53,500 bases of DNA from the NCBI GenBank assembly GCA_012295275.1, contig CM022672.1:27549930-27603429 (forward strand). Direction: 5' to 3'. Origin of the DNA: Chrysomallon squamiferum. Its lineage: Eukaryota > Mollusca > Gastropoda > Neomphalida > Peltospiridae. The position numbers and the translations under genes are program-made. The notes under the pieces are model-generated. The model was not told the origin of the DNA, did not search any database, and saw only the letters and a list, made by a program, of their open reading frames with translations. Shown here piece after piece: positions 11,557 to 22,934 of the stretch (position 1 is the stretch's first letter; every line of letters begins with the position of its first letter).

Positions 11557-12806
11557 TTTCTGCAACCTAAACCTTTTAGCTCAGATATTAACACAGCTAA
11601 CACACTTTTAACTGAAAGCAGGATTACCACAAACATTGCTTCAGTCAGATGGTTAATTATGAAAGTCTCCATTTTCACAGAAGTCATGATTTCTGTCCAG
11701 CCACTGGATTGGTTCTATTTAGACAACTACAAATGTTACAATCATTCTGACTGGTAGAAATGAAAATCTTTATTTTTATTATTTTATTTATTATGTGAAA
11801 CATTATCACAATGTCTGATAAGTTTGTAATTATAGAAAAAACAAAGTGAAAGGGATTCAAATGTTTCACCAGATTGATCAAGACTTTCAGAAAACAAGGT
11901 GAACAAATGAGGTGATGTGATGCAACATGCATGAATAATCATTCCAGAGTTATGTCAGATCTTTGTTGTTTTAGTTTACTTTTTCTTTTATTATTATTAA
12001 TATTATTTATTTATGTATTTATTTTATTTATTTTAACATTAAAATACCAAAGAAAAAGGAGAAAAAAAGATCAGTAGAGAAATAAATATTTATATCTTTA
12101 ACTGAATTTTTCCCTCTCCTTCATAACAATATACCAGTATTTTTATTATGTTTTTTTAATTTGAAACCAAAAATCTCTATGGTTTTCCCATGTTACTTTA
12201 AGAAAATGACTTAAATATGTTCTGATAACCAAACTGAATGTTTGTTTTTACTTTGTTTAGGGCTTTGTTCTGTATGTATGAGTGTGTGTGTGTGTGTGTT
12301 TACATTTATTGTAGATGTTAAGACACAATTTTATATCATGTTTCTCAATCCAATAAATGTGGATTTAGTTGTCAGTTGTTGTTTTTTATGGGTTTTTTTT
12401 GTTTTTTTGACAGTTTTTTATTTTATTTTTTTATTGTTCTATGTTGATATAAAAAATAACAAACACTCTACTTTGGTCTAACAAAGAACAATAAATGTTT
12501 TTATTAAATGTTAATGATAAAATATTATAAAACGATTTAAAATACAGTCAAAAAACAAGAAATGGATATTATACTTTAACTCTTTGAATACCCTTACTGA
12601 GAGTATCCAGGCAAAATGGCCAATATTTGCAATATCCATTGTCAGTATCTACAGTTTGACTGGAGTTATTAATTAAAAACAACACTTCAGTCAATATGGA
12701 TAGAAAAAAAACAAAAAAAACATTTAATTATTTTTCTGTGAAAGAAACAATTCATTCAATACCGTTAGTAAAAACCATTCCAGGTTTTTTCCATGAATGA
12801 TACAGT
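11557..12806. other. Non-coding DNA between the converging cassette arrays
   Basis: The 3' ends of the plus array and the minus array meet here. No exon seen. Contains AT-rich simple sequence and a short GT run near 12283-12300. Confidence 0.5.
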
Positions 12807-12940
12807 TCAGTCAATACAGATAGGATAAAACATTCCAGGTTTTTTCCGAGAATTTGTTATTTTATTCCATACTTTCTTCACAAACTCTTTATGCTCCATT
12901 TGTGGCCAGTCTTGTCGCTGACACGTCAGACTGATGTATT
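12807..12940 (-). CDS. BEN C-terminal-half terminal exon, minus cassette 2
   Basis: On the minus strand this follows the acceptor tgatctttgcag, opens in phase 1 (AA, giving Glu with the donor exon's last G) and runs 43 codons to TGA. The peptide begins YISLTCQRQDWPQMEHKE and continues VKKVWNKITNSRKKPG. It is the minus-strand counterpart of plus cassette 1 (WPxME, K-KITNxRKK). It would complete the BEN domain begun at 14978-15236 as an alternative to 14149-14300, about 1.3 kb further downstream. The phase match and homology support it; isoform use cannot be seen from sequence. Confidence 0.8.
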
Positions 12941-13009
12941 CTGCAAAGATCAAGAAAACATGGTCTCAGTGTGAGCAAAAATAATTCATTTTTATACTGA
13001 GAAACCATC

Positions 13010-13450
13010 CAAATAGCACCAGCATTGATTCACTCATAAATAAATAGCATCTCCAGTATCAATTCACTCATAAATAAATAGCATCTCCAGTATCAATTCA
13101 CTCATAAATAAACAGCACCTCCAGTATCAATTCACTCATAAATTAATAGTTTCACTATCATTAACTCATAAACAAATAGTTCCAGCACCAATTGACTCAT
13201 AAATAGTTCCAGTATTAATTGACTTATAAATAAATAGCACCAGTATCAATTCACTCATAAATTAAGTTCCAGTATCAATTCACTCATAAATAAATAGTTC
13301 AAATATCAATTTATTCATAAATAAATAGCACCTCCAGTAACAATTCACTCATGAATAAATAGTTCCAGCATCAATTAACTCATAAATAGTACCAGTATCA
13401 ATCCATTCATAAATAAATAGCAGAACCAGTTTCAAGTCCCTAATAAATAA
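13010..13450. repeat. Minisatellite, about 13 copies of a roughly 33 bp unit
   Basis: Imperfect units read like cagtatcaattcactcat followed by aaataaatag and a short variable spacer. The array lies between the two minus-strand BEN cassettes, in what would be an intron for the isoform using the distal one. Confidence 0.88.
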
Positions 13451-14148
13451 ATAGTAATAAAATGTATATATAAATAAACTATATTGTCAATGTTATATTT
13501 AAAACAACACTGACAATAAAGTTTATTTATATTTTTTATATTATAGTAAAATTTGCCAAATGTAAGTTCAAGTCATATATTTTAATGTACTATAAATCAC
13601 GTTAGTTTGTATAGGCTATCCCAACAAACCAAATAGGAATGTGCTCTGGTTCACTTCCGCTACAACTGTTGAACACAGTTTCATGTTAAGGTATGTTTTA
13701 GTCATGTGGAAACAAGATAAATCTAATCTGATTTCATTTCTGAAGAAGGTTATCATAGATCATGACTGACACACTGCTAAATGTTAACATTTAAAAATAG
13801 TTTTATTTCCTTGTCACAGTCTTTGTTTCATTCTTCATGTTTTAAATGCTTTCACAGAAAATCCATCCCTGAATTAACATTATATTTTATTTAAATACTG
13901 TTTTTCACTTTTAGTATAGAAATAAATAATAAATTTAAAAAAAAGAAATAAGAAAAAGAACAAAATCTAGGGTCTAAAAAAAAATAATAATAATAATAAA
14001 AATTAATAAAAGAATTCAGGAAGTATCAAAGTTTGTGGTTCTTAACCCTTTTTTCAGTGCCCCCCCTTTTTTTTCTTTTACATTTTATACTGATCGTAGA
14101 AATACAATGACAATGAATGATGTAGTGAAGTTATAACATATATTATTA

Positions 14149-14300
14149 TCAACATTTCAAATCTTTAGATACATTAAACTGGGAAGCTTGAACACTCTTC
14201 CGGGATCTTTTGTGTGAACATTTATTGGTGAATTTTCGGTTGAGTTCTTTTGCTAAAAGTTGTTGGTATCCTTTCTTTTTGCAAACTAAGCGGGTATATT
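14149..14300 (-). CDS. BEN C-terminal-half terminal exon, minus cassette 1
   Basis: On the minus strand this follows an acceptor ending tttatttcag, opens in phase 1 (AA) and runs 50 codons to TGA. Spliced to the exon ending at 14978, the split codon G+AA gives Glu and the join reads DAIRE-YTRLVC, a natural BEN continuation. The peptide goes on through KKKGYQQLLAKELNRKF and TNKCSHKRSRK. It is the nearest downstream completion of the BEN domain, so probably the default end of this isoform class. Its closest relative is plus cassette 3 on the opposite strand. Confidence 0.88.
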
Positions 14301-14586
14301 CTGAAATAAAACATGAAGCAACAGTCAAACTAAGTTATTGAGCTACTCTTAAAAGGGTTTCCCCAGTAACCCAGCACAAACAAATTTAAAAATGGGATGC
14401 TGAAATAATGACAAAATAAAAAATATATATCTGACTTACTAAATAAATGAAGAAAGTGATATTCTGATAAAAGCTCATTCAATGTGAAATCTGATTATGT
14501 TAAAATAATTTATTATTAATATTATTATTTGTTTGTTTTTTTACAAAGAATTATGTTGGCTTTATAATCTAACAACAACGGTTTAA

Positions 14587-14587
<1 letters not shown>

Positions 14588-14631
<44 letters not shown>
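14588..14631. repeat. AAT trinucleotide microsatellite
   Basis: Uninterrupted run of about 14 units, inside the intron between the BEN N-half exon and minus cassette 1. Confidence 0.9.
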
Positions 14632-14977
14632 GCCCCCAAAATTAAACTAACCCTGACAATATTATCACAATAAAGATAAAATATTCAGTTTATTTTTTTC
14701 ACTATATTATCAGTAACATCATCATCATCATCACAATTACAAGATAAAATAAATATAGTCTTAGACTTGCACTTAATTTCAGTTGAATGGTCAACCAAGC
14801 AAACACACACAAATAAATTAATGTAAAAAACCCCCAAAACTACTACCACAACTACTTCTATTACAACTACTCCTACTATTATTGCTGCTAATACTACTGC
14901 TACAACTGCTATTACTACTACTACTAATAATAATAATTTAAAAAATGAAGGTAAAAGAAAAACAGAATTGTATTGAC

Positions 14978-15236
14978 CTCGTATTGCGTCCACCCTGACT
15001 GGGTCTAATGGTCGCTGCTGTTCAGATTCTCGTTTCCTTGGTTTCATTCCTAGACCGGTGGAGCTGGCTAGTTCACTGGGTGAAAAGAGGAGATCAATGA
15101 CCAGGTTGAGGAGGGCGCTGGAAGGGTCGCGACTGTGAATAGCTCGGATTTCAGCTTCCACCAAAGCATTTCTGTTCACTTTGACTGATGCATATTTTTT
15201 GGCAATTTCAGGTTCTGGATCAAGAATTTTTGAGGC
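14978..15236 (-). CDS. BEN domain N-terminal-half exon shared by the minus BEN isoforms
   Basis: Internal exon, 259 nt, with acceptor ttatttttag, phase 0 in and phase 1 out. It encodes ASKILDPEPEIAKKY, a linker, and then the first helices of a BEN domain: LLNLVIDLLFSPSELASSTG, a basic stretch (KPRKRE) and PLDPVRVDAIR. These match the family pattern (hydrophobic helix, F-x-x-x-E-L-A-x-S, then LDPxxxxAIR). The fold is incomplete without a following exon. The donor, ACGAG|GTCAAT, is weak, with C at +3 and A at +5. Reading through it gives a Val-rich repeat-encoded tail, judged intronic. BEN domains bind DNA or mediate protein contacts in chromatin regulators. It is the only BEN N-half in the window. 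Confidence 0.87.
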
Positions 15237-16322
15237 CTAAAAATAACAGGAGATGTGCAGTTTGCTTGACAATGTCACTGACTGGACTGATTGCAGTGCA
15301 ATACGATATAAATTTGGTAACTGAACTGTTGAAACATTCATGGTTTTAGTGAAAAAACTATCCTTTTAGTAGTATTTTAAGGTATGATTTACTTAATTAT
15401 AATAAACGACTTTAGCACCTTACCATTGATATAAGATATTCTAAAGAGAATCTGAACTATGATGATGACTTAATTTTAACTGTTATGTTAGTTTATAAAA
15501 TAAAATTGATACATTTATACACTAATTTTAAGTCCATTTATTTTCAGTGTAAATATCCAATAAATATATTTGTGGTGTTCTGTATATCTGATTAATTGAT
15601 TAACTAATTAAATTATTATTATTATTATTATTTGAAATAAAAAATAAATAAAATCTTGAACACTTATAAGTTTAGATTTCAGACAGTCTAGAAAACAATG
15701 TTTAATCATGTATTAAGTCTATTCTGGCTTAAATTAAACACTCAAATACACCTTTTCCTAATGTTTAAATAATTATGATACTTCAGAAAACTGTGCATCG
15801 TACAAGATGACAAATTATAATTATTCTGATATTATTTTTACTGTGTGGGTGGTTTATGCAATTTTATTAATATTAAAGTAGCATCCCTCACAGATAAAAA
15901 ACAATAAAACATAAAAAAAAAATAAATAAACAATAATAACAATAAATAAAGAAATAATAATAATAATAAAAAAAAAATTAAATAAATAAATAAAAAATTA
16001 AAAAAACATAAAGTAAAAAAAAAAAAAAAAAAAAAAAAATAATTAATTATATTTTGCTATCGATGCAAAAGAAAATGCTGCATACATTATTGTAATATAA
16101 TGAAATGTTTATGTTTTCAAAAAGCTTGACTGGTCAAATGAAAGAACATTTTATATACACACACTGCTTAAAGAACAAAATCTACTTTCAAATGTCCGTA
16201 ATTTGTTTTTAAATGTTAAGACTGATCTAGAAACTATCTGTGCCGATTTCATTTTGATGTAGAAAAAAAATAATAAAAGCTAAAAACTATTTACCTTGAT
16301 TTATATCAACAGCAGCAAAATA

Positions 16323-16365
<43 letters not shown>

Positions 16366-18899
16366 ACAAAGGTACGTGTGTGTGTCTGTGTGTGTGTGTG
16401 TGATATCAATAAAAATAAATGTTAATTATAGTATTCTGTGTATGAAAATTGAAAAATATAGTTCTTTCTGAGAACACATATTTAACAAAAAATTTCCAAT
16501 TTAAAAAACAACAGTACTCATCAAAAAATGTTTTGCCAAAACTGAACTGATTATTTATTCCAAATAGAGTACATTACATGATGAAATTAGGCTTACAACT
16601 TCAAAGGTTTTTTTTTAATTCATAATAAGAAATATTAGGGAAGGACTTAAATTGTTAAATGGAATGGGTACATATATCCAATAAATTTATGTCATATTAT
16701 TATTACTCAAAGCAACTACAGAATGACTCAAGCTAAATCAGGCATTGGTCAAACAGTTGTTATTCAAAAATGTATAGAAAATTAAAAACCTCCACAACCA
16801 CACAAACATTTAATTTTTTTCTAGAAGTCATACAATTTGAATAGCTATAATTACACTAAAGTTTATAAAGTAGGCATTTTACATTTTCCAATGAGATGGA
16901 GTAAGTTAATTTCTAAAACAAATTTTTTGTTGTTGTAAAATGCAGATTTGATTACCAGTTGGCTAATGCTTTAGAATTGTATTTTTCAGTTTTTATAATG
17001 CAAATCAAGACCAAATTTTTATATTCAGTACAGATGGAACTATGAAGTACACTGGGTTTGCAAGCAATTCCATTTTACTCGATACTGGTCTCCCTTTATA
17101 TCAGTTCTCTGAGCCACAATCCATTAATGAAAAGCCATTATGTAACTGATCTTTTTATTATAAACTACAACATTATTTCACAGACAAACTGAGGATAATT
17201 TAGCCTGTATGCTGAATTTTAAAGCTTAAGGTATAAATAAACTGTGAAAATGTTAGACAATGAAGGCAAATGCTGCACCGAGTAAAGACGTATTAACATT
17301 TATTACATCTACATATGTGTGTTTGTGCATAAACGTCCCCATTTATGTATTCAAATGTCTGTAGGCATGGGTATGATAAATTCCAACAAATACTACTGTA
17401 CATAAATAATAATAAAAAAATATAATAATAAAGCAAAAAAAAAAAAAATGTCTCCATTTAAAAATCTGCTGTTTAGAAAGCCACAAACATAAGTAGTTTT
17501 AAAAGCATATAAAGTTCTTTAAAAGCATTTCATTTTCCACCTGTGTTATTTATATCATACCAACTTACTATGTATTAAACATCTGTAGTTTCAAGTGCAC
17601 AATAAATAATTTTCTTTAAAAGGTTTTCATATGCCACATATGTTATCTACATTATGTCAACTTACTACACATTCACTATAAATCTAAGAATTTATGATTT
17701 CATGTGGTTAATGATGTCTGGGTCAAAGAATGACAAACCAGTTAATAAATCTAAATAATAAACTATCCTTGCCAGTTTGATGCAGAAAATACAAAAATAA
17801 TAGCCATCAAAAAATAAAGCAGAATAAAATAAAACAAAAACTGTTTAACCTTGATTTATATCTACAGTAGCAAAATAATATATATATATTTTTTTATATA
17901 ATTAAGATCATTGTATAGAGGTATTGGTGTGTGTGTGTGTTAATTATGGTATACCACGTACCAAAACAACAGCTCTCTAAGAATTTATTTCATATCCTTA
18001 TTTCTTTTCCTCAGAAGTATTTATTTATTTATTATTTTTGACACAAAACAGAAAGAATGTAATTTCCATTGATTTTATTTTCTATTCCACTAGCAGAAAA
18101 TTTGCAATATACAAATACAGACTAATATATAAATGAATATATTAATCAATTCTAACAACAACAGAAGGAAAAAGTGAAAAGATTGTATTCATAATAATGC
18201 AAAACATGTTCTAACAATATAAAAATGTTCAGCATGCAACATGTAAGCCTTACTGAGATGCCAATTGAGTCCAAAAAATAAATAAGGATAATCATAGATA
18301 ATTCACCATTTTCTGGATAACTAAATGAACAAATCTTTGTATTTCTGGATTACAGTTTAAGAATACCGAAGAAAAAACAACACCAAAATTGATAATAGTC
18401 ACTTCATTATTATTGATAAAAACTTCATGAATAGTTTTCAGTTAAAATACACTACAAAAAGAAAATAGAAGAAAAAAAAAGAGAATAATTTAAAAAAAAC
18501 AGAAGCTGTAGAGGTCATAGACACACATTTTACTTGTAGAAGTTGTATGATTGTTAATCGTCTACATAAAGGTAATGTAACATCACCTGACAGTTTATCT
18601 CATCTGTACTGACATGATGACATGACATCCTCAGCAGCTGTCAGTTACAGTTAACTGTACTCATGATCACATTTTACCTTCACAGATTTCAGTGACTTTT
18701 TAATATTATTCACAGGAAATTAGACCAAAAGAGAACAATGCATTGCTTGCATTCAGTTTCATCATTTAAGTAACTTCCACTGTTCTCAGCTGTCATTAAC
18801 AACTACTTATGTATTTTCAGACATATTTCTCTGTCTACAGTTTTACACACTGTTTACTGAACATTTCATCATCTTTGATGAATATTTTAACCCATTTTA
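15237..18899. other. Probable intronic AT-rich DNA of the minus-strand gene
   Basis: No exon recognised on either strand. Holds poly-A (16018-16039), a TA run near 16334-16361, short GT runs near 16376-16401 and 17930-17940, and many AAT repeats. Confidence 0.5.
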
Positions 18900-19325
18900 C
18901 TGTTGCTATACAGATATCTATAGGGTTAGCAAAGATATTATATACTGATTAAAGAAACGGGCTATATTTTCTGATTTCACAACAATTAAAGCACAGATCA
19001 TCTCTTATGGAATTTTAACATTTCTATAAAGCTGTGGTGTTAACAAAGATTTTTACCATCAGCATTAAAGAAACATATTACATTTTCTGCTTTCTCAAAC
19101 ATTTTATTAAAACCATAAACCACAGTTTACTGAATTTTATCATTTCTTAAAACTGGTATTAACAAAGATTTTTACCATCAACATTATATTTTCTGCTTTC
19201 TCAAACATTTTATTAAAACCATAAAACAATAGTTGACTGAATTTTACCATTTCTGTAAAAATATAGAAATCTTCATTAAAAAAGCACTATATTTTCTGTA
19301 CTGCTTTTCCAAACAATTCATTAAC
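18900..19325. repeat. Degenerate tandem repeat, unit about 130 bp, about three copies
   Basis: The phrases aacaaagatttttaccatca, attttctgctttctcaaac and attttattaaaaccataaa recur in the same order, with the last two copies most alike. The repeat lies directly 3' of the stop of the zinc-finger exon at 19352, so it probably falls in that transcript's 3' UTR. Confidence 0.8.
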
Positions 19326-19351
19326 AAATAAACCATCTTTGTGTCACTGCC

Positions 19352-19867
19352 TCAATCACCCTGATCATCATTAGTTGAACTTGTATATTCTGTGAGATCA
19401 TTTGCTGACTGGGAAAAAGCTGGCTGATCGCTGGTGGAACATTCAGAATCAGCATGAACATCGGCTGTATGGGCAAAATGTGTTTGATCACCTGCCGATC
19501 TTGTCACGTTTGTTTGATTACTGGCTGAATGAGCAATTTCTGCAGTGACCAAGCTCAACACCTCAGACTCGTTATTGCTACTGTTCCAAGACATGGTCAT
19601 CACCTGGTTGCTCTGGTGTCTGTATTTGAGATGCTGGGTCATTGCAGTCTTGGACGAGAACTTGGCACCACAGATCTCACAGGAGTATGGCTTCAGTGGA
19701 CTGTGGACAGCTTGATGTCTCTTCATGCTCTGCCGATTGTAGAAGGTTTTTGAACAAAGTGGACATTTGACACTACCCTTGCCACTGGAGTTACTGCGGC
19801 ATTTGTGAAACATAAGACCTGCCTCTGATAGGTACTTCATGCCACATGTGCTGCATTGCAGGAGCTT
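19352..19867 (-). CDS. C2H2 zinc-finger terminal exon B with acidic decapeptide-repeat tail
   Basis: On the minus strand the acceptor tgtctcatttacag is followed by a phase-0 exon of 171 codons and a stop. It starts KLLQCSTCGMKYL. Order: an atypical first unit (CSTC, twelve residues, then H-x-C), a classical finger CPLCSKTFYNRQSMKRHQ.. and another, CEICGAKFSSKTAMTQH. A tail of about 57 residues is built from degenerate ten-residue repeats (for example SAGDQTHFAH, STSDQPAFSQ). It is paralogous to the exon at 22593-22931, sharing CSTC, RQxMxRH and FSSKTA in the same order. The phase fits the common exons ending at 28151, or the small exon at 21226-21363. Likely a sequence-specific DNA-binding C-terminus. 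It could instead be part of a separate gene. Confidence 0.85.
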   Translation of the reverse strand, partial: KLLQCSTCGMKYLSEAGLMFHKCRSNSSGKGSVKCPLCSKTFYNRQSMKRHQAVHSPLKPYSCEICGAKFSSKTAMTQHLKYRHQSNQVMTMSWNSSNNESEVLSLVTAEIAHSASNQTNVTRSAGDQTHFAHTADVHADSECSTSDQPAFSQSANDLTEYTSSTNDDQGD

Positions 19868-19882
19868 CTGTAAATGAGACAA

Positions 19883-20172
19883 TTTATCAGCGTTAGGAAA
19901 GATTGGTGGATTGTTTACCAGTTAACAGCTTAACAGAAGAAAAAAAAAAAAGGGGGTTTTCTCAGCATATTTAGGGGTTTTAATTTTTAGAATATTTAAA
20001 AAAAAAAAAAAAATTAAACTGGTCAGTCATGGATAAGCATGCATGATGTGTAACTAGGAGGACTCAAGCAGAAAACAAAACCCAGTAAATTAAAATTTGT
20101 AAGACATTTCCTTGGGAAATAATATTTTTAATTCACATTTGTTTTTCAAAAATTATATAACTACGATGGTAA

Positions 20173-20207
<35 letters not shown>

Positions 20208-20501
20208 TAAAATAAATAAAATATATAAAATAAAATAATAGTAATAAATAAAAATACTAAGTAAAAACCATATCATTAAATGATAAATTACTTCATAAAG
20301 ATTTTCAAGTTATAAATGTGTACTGGTTTAAAAGAAGCAAGTATTAATTACAATTACTACAATAATCTTCAAATATTAAGTCTCTGTTTATTATTTATTT
20401 ATTTTTATTTGCACACATTTTTTAATTAATTAATTTATTAATTTTTTTTTTTTTTTTTTATTTATTTTTTATTTTTTATGTTTATTATTATTATTATTAT
20501 G

Positions 20502-20540
<39 letters not shown>

Positions 20541-21225
20541 AAATTAAATATTAAAAAAAGAAAGAAAAAATCCATAACACTCTGATAAATGACTTTAGTG
20601 TAACATAACTATAAAAATGTGTAACAAAAAGAATTTATTATAAGATTAGAAATCCTTTTAAATAATAATAATAAAATTACATTAAAACAATATATCGTAG
20701 TGAAATTAATTTTTTGAAACAACAAAATTTTAATATCATTATATTTTTGGTTATAGTCATCCACATTACAGATCTGTAAATTTCTGAAAGTAATTTTGTC
20801 TGGATACTGATAATTTCCAACAGATGAGAAGAAATAATATAAGATTTGAATTGTAAATTCTTATTAAATTTGCTTATGAATATGTTACTTATATTTTAAA
20901 ATAACAAACAATTTAAAACAGTAATACAGTGAACTTAACACAGGCTTGAAAATGTGAAAGTTTTAAAATATCTTTATAAAAAGAAGGAAAAAATTATATG
21001 TTAAATACAAGGAAATGGCCAAACAATAATTTGGAATTGTAATATGATTTTATAAGATAATACACTGCAGAAAGTCAAACTAGAATATGTAATTTGCAAT
21101 AGAGTTTGTAATGGTTACATCTGGCTCCACATATCATCACATACTTAACCAAATGGAATTATGTACAAGAAAATGATGATGATAATAGGAAATACTGAAT
21201 TTATGAAAACTACATGTTAAGATAC
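19883..21225. other. Probable intronic AT-rich DNA
   Basis: No exon recognised. Contains AAT repeats near 20167-20260, a poly-T run near 20442-20460 and a long ATT tract near 20484-20539. Confidence 0.5.
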
Positions 21226-21363
21226 CTTTGGAATTTGGAACATCGGTCTACCCATTTTCATTAGAAAAGGGTTTTGTAAATTATATCTTGGAAAGGGTTT
21301 CTGATGAACAGATGAAACTTGTGTCTTTGTTTGCAATTGAATAGTAACATCATTTTCCCATTT
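21226..21363 (-). CDS. Small internal coding exon, 46 codons, phase 0-0
   Basis: On the minus strand an acceptor (tttttttttag) and a donor (CCAAAG|GTATCT) bracket exactly 138 nt open in phase 0. The peptide starts KWENDVTIQLQTKTQ and ends FLMKMGRPMFQIPK; no domain is recognised. It can be inserted in frame between the common exons (ending 28151) and either zinc-finger exon B or the BEN N-half exon. It is probably an optional or isoform-specific linker. The evidence is splice-site logic and frame only, so confidence is moderate. Confidence 0.55.
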
Positions 21364-22592
21364 CTAAAAAAAAGCATCATATAAACAAAAAACAAAACAG
21401 AACACAATATGATTTCAAAATCCACACAGACATTGTTCAGTAAGTATCTGAAAAGGCTGAGGATATCTGCATTGTGTTTTCATCATTAGAGAGAATGTTT
21501 GTTAGTGATGAACAATGAGTCACTGAGCTTTTAGATTAAAATCAATGGTTATGCCTCATCCATATATGCAGTAGACAATATCTATCTAGAATCGGAATGT
21601 ATAATGTATGATTAAGTACTGAAAGCAAACTGCTGAAAGGATTACATATGCTTCTACTTGTGTATGTAATAGGTATATTTGTATATTGATTTTTCTGTTG
21701 TTGTTTGTGTAAGTGTATGTGTATTTACATTTGTATAATACATATTAATTTTATGTGTGTTTGTGTGTCTGTTTCTGTTATGAGGAAAATGATACGTCAT
21801 CAATATTTTTCCCATTAAATTCACGTTACTTCTCATCCATATTAAGCAGGGCACTATCAGACTCAGAATGTATAATGTAACAGTAAACAGATACAGCAGA
21901 CTGTTTAGTAAAATATGCATTATGTATATATACAACAATCCCTGTCTGTGAATAAATGTATGTGTGTGAGTGTGTGTTACAAACAAATACTTTAAAAACA
22001 GCAACACATGTTGAAATAAATTGTTTCATCTTTATTTGAATTGTTCACTACTTATAAATAAAACAGCTTTGTGAACATCATACAGTTAATATTTGTCACA
22101 CATGTAAATTTACAAAAATCCTATTTAGTGTATCCATTGGTCTGTTTCCCCATTCTAGGAAGCTGTCTGTACTTTGGATATAAAATAGTTCTTTCAGGAA
22201 CTGATTGCTCCACTCTGTCTGTACTATATATTATTACAGACTTCAGTGAATGAATTAATCAATGTTAAAGACAACCCAGCACAAAAAAAAACATATCAGC
22301 TATTGGGTGTCAAACAAAGTTAAATATTGATATAACAGATTTGTTAATAATTATTACTTTATCTTGCACCCAATACACTAACAGTCAAAATGATAGTATA
22401 TTTAGAGTTGTACAATTTGTTTTTTGTTTTTTAAACCTTTAGCTTTTGCATTCTGGATTAAAGCAGTGAAGTTATGTCAGAACAATATTTTGAAGATGAT
22501 TAATGACAAGTGAGTAAATGAGAGTAGAAGCACCCAAATCCCTTCCTTTCTGTGTTCAGTATAATTATACTGGTTTGGTTCTTGCATTACAT

Positions 22593-22931
22593 TTATCTTT
22601 GTTTATTATCATTATGTTCAACAGTCATGTGTCTGTTCAGACGATGCTGGCCTGGAAAACCTTGTCCACATTCTACACAGTAGAAACTGAATTCCTTTCT
22701 GTGCTGTAGCTTTACGTGTCGGTTGTGAGCGGTCTTTGAGCTAAACGTAACACCACAGGCATCACAGCAGAATGGTTTGTGAACACTGTGTGTGTTCCTG
22801 TGTCTCTCCATACCCTGCCTACTTCTAAACAGCTTCTCACAAATTGGGCACTGAATACCATAATTTGATTTCAAGCACAAATGCATCCGTAAATGGGTGT
22901 GGGATGGGAAGCTTTGCTGACAAGTACTGCA
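22593..22931 (-). CDS. C2H2 zinc-finger terminal exon A
   Basis: On the minus strand the acceptor tctttttctttccag is followed by a phase-0 exon of 112 codons and TAA. Units in order: an atypical first one (CSTCQQSFPSHTHLRMHLC, H-x-C instead of H-x3-H), then three classical C2H2 fingers, CPICEKLFRSRQGMERHRNTH, with CDACGVTFSSKTAHNRH and CVECGQGFPGQHRLNRH. It begins exactly at the first Cys, so the splice join precedes the finger. The stop follows DNKQR. It is the first terminal exon downstream of the common exons and a paralogue of exon B. Predicted nuclear DNA-binding end. No other exon is needed to complete the fingers, which favours an alternative last exon. Confidence 0.87.
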   Translation of the reverse strand, partial: CSTCQQSFPSHTHLRMHLCLKSNYGIQCPICEKLFRSRQGMERHRNTHSVHKPFCCDACGVTFSSKTAHNRHVKLQHRKEFSFYCVECGQGFPGQHRLNRHMTVEHNDNKQR

Positions 22932-22934
22932 CTG

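Noticed and set aside
11345-11611. 88-codon plus-strand frame over cassette 6
   Set aside because: Wrong phase relative to the acceptor at 11410; the homologous peptide is in the other frame.
14685-14977. Open frame continuing from the BEN N-half exon into a Val/Ile-rich tail
   Set aside because: The tail is translated from ACT/ATT triplet repeats and destroys the BEN domain; splicing at the phase-1 donor gives a proper domain.
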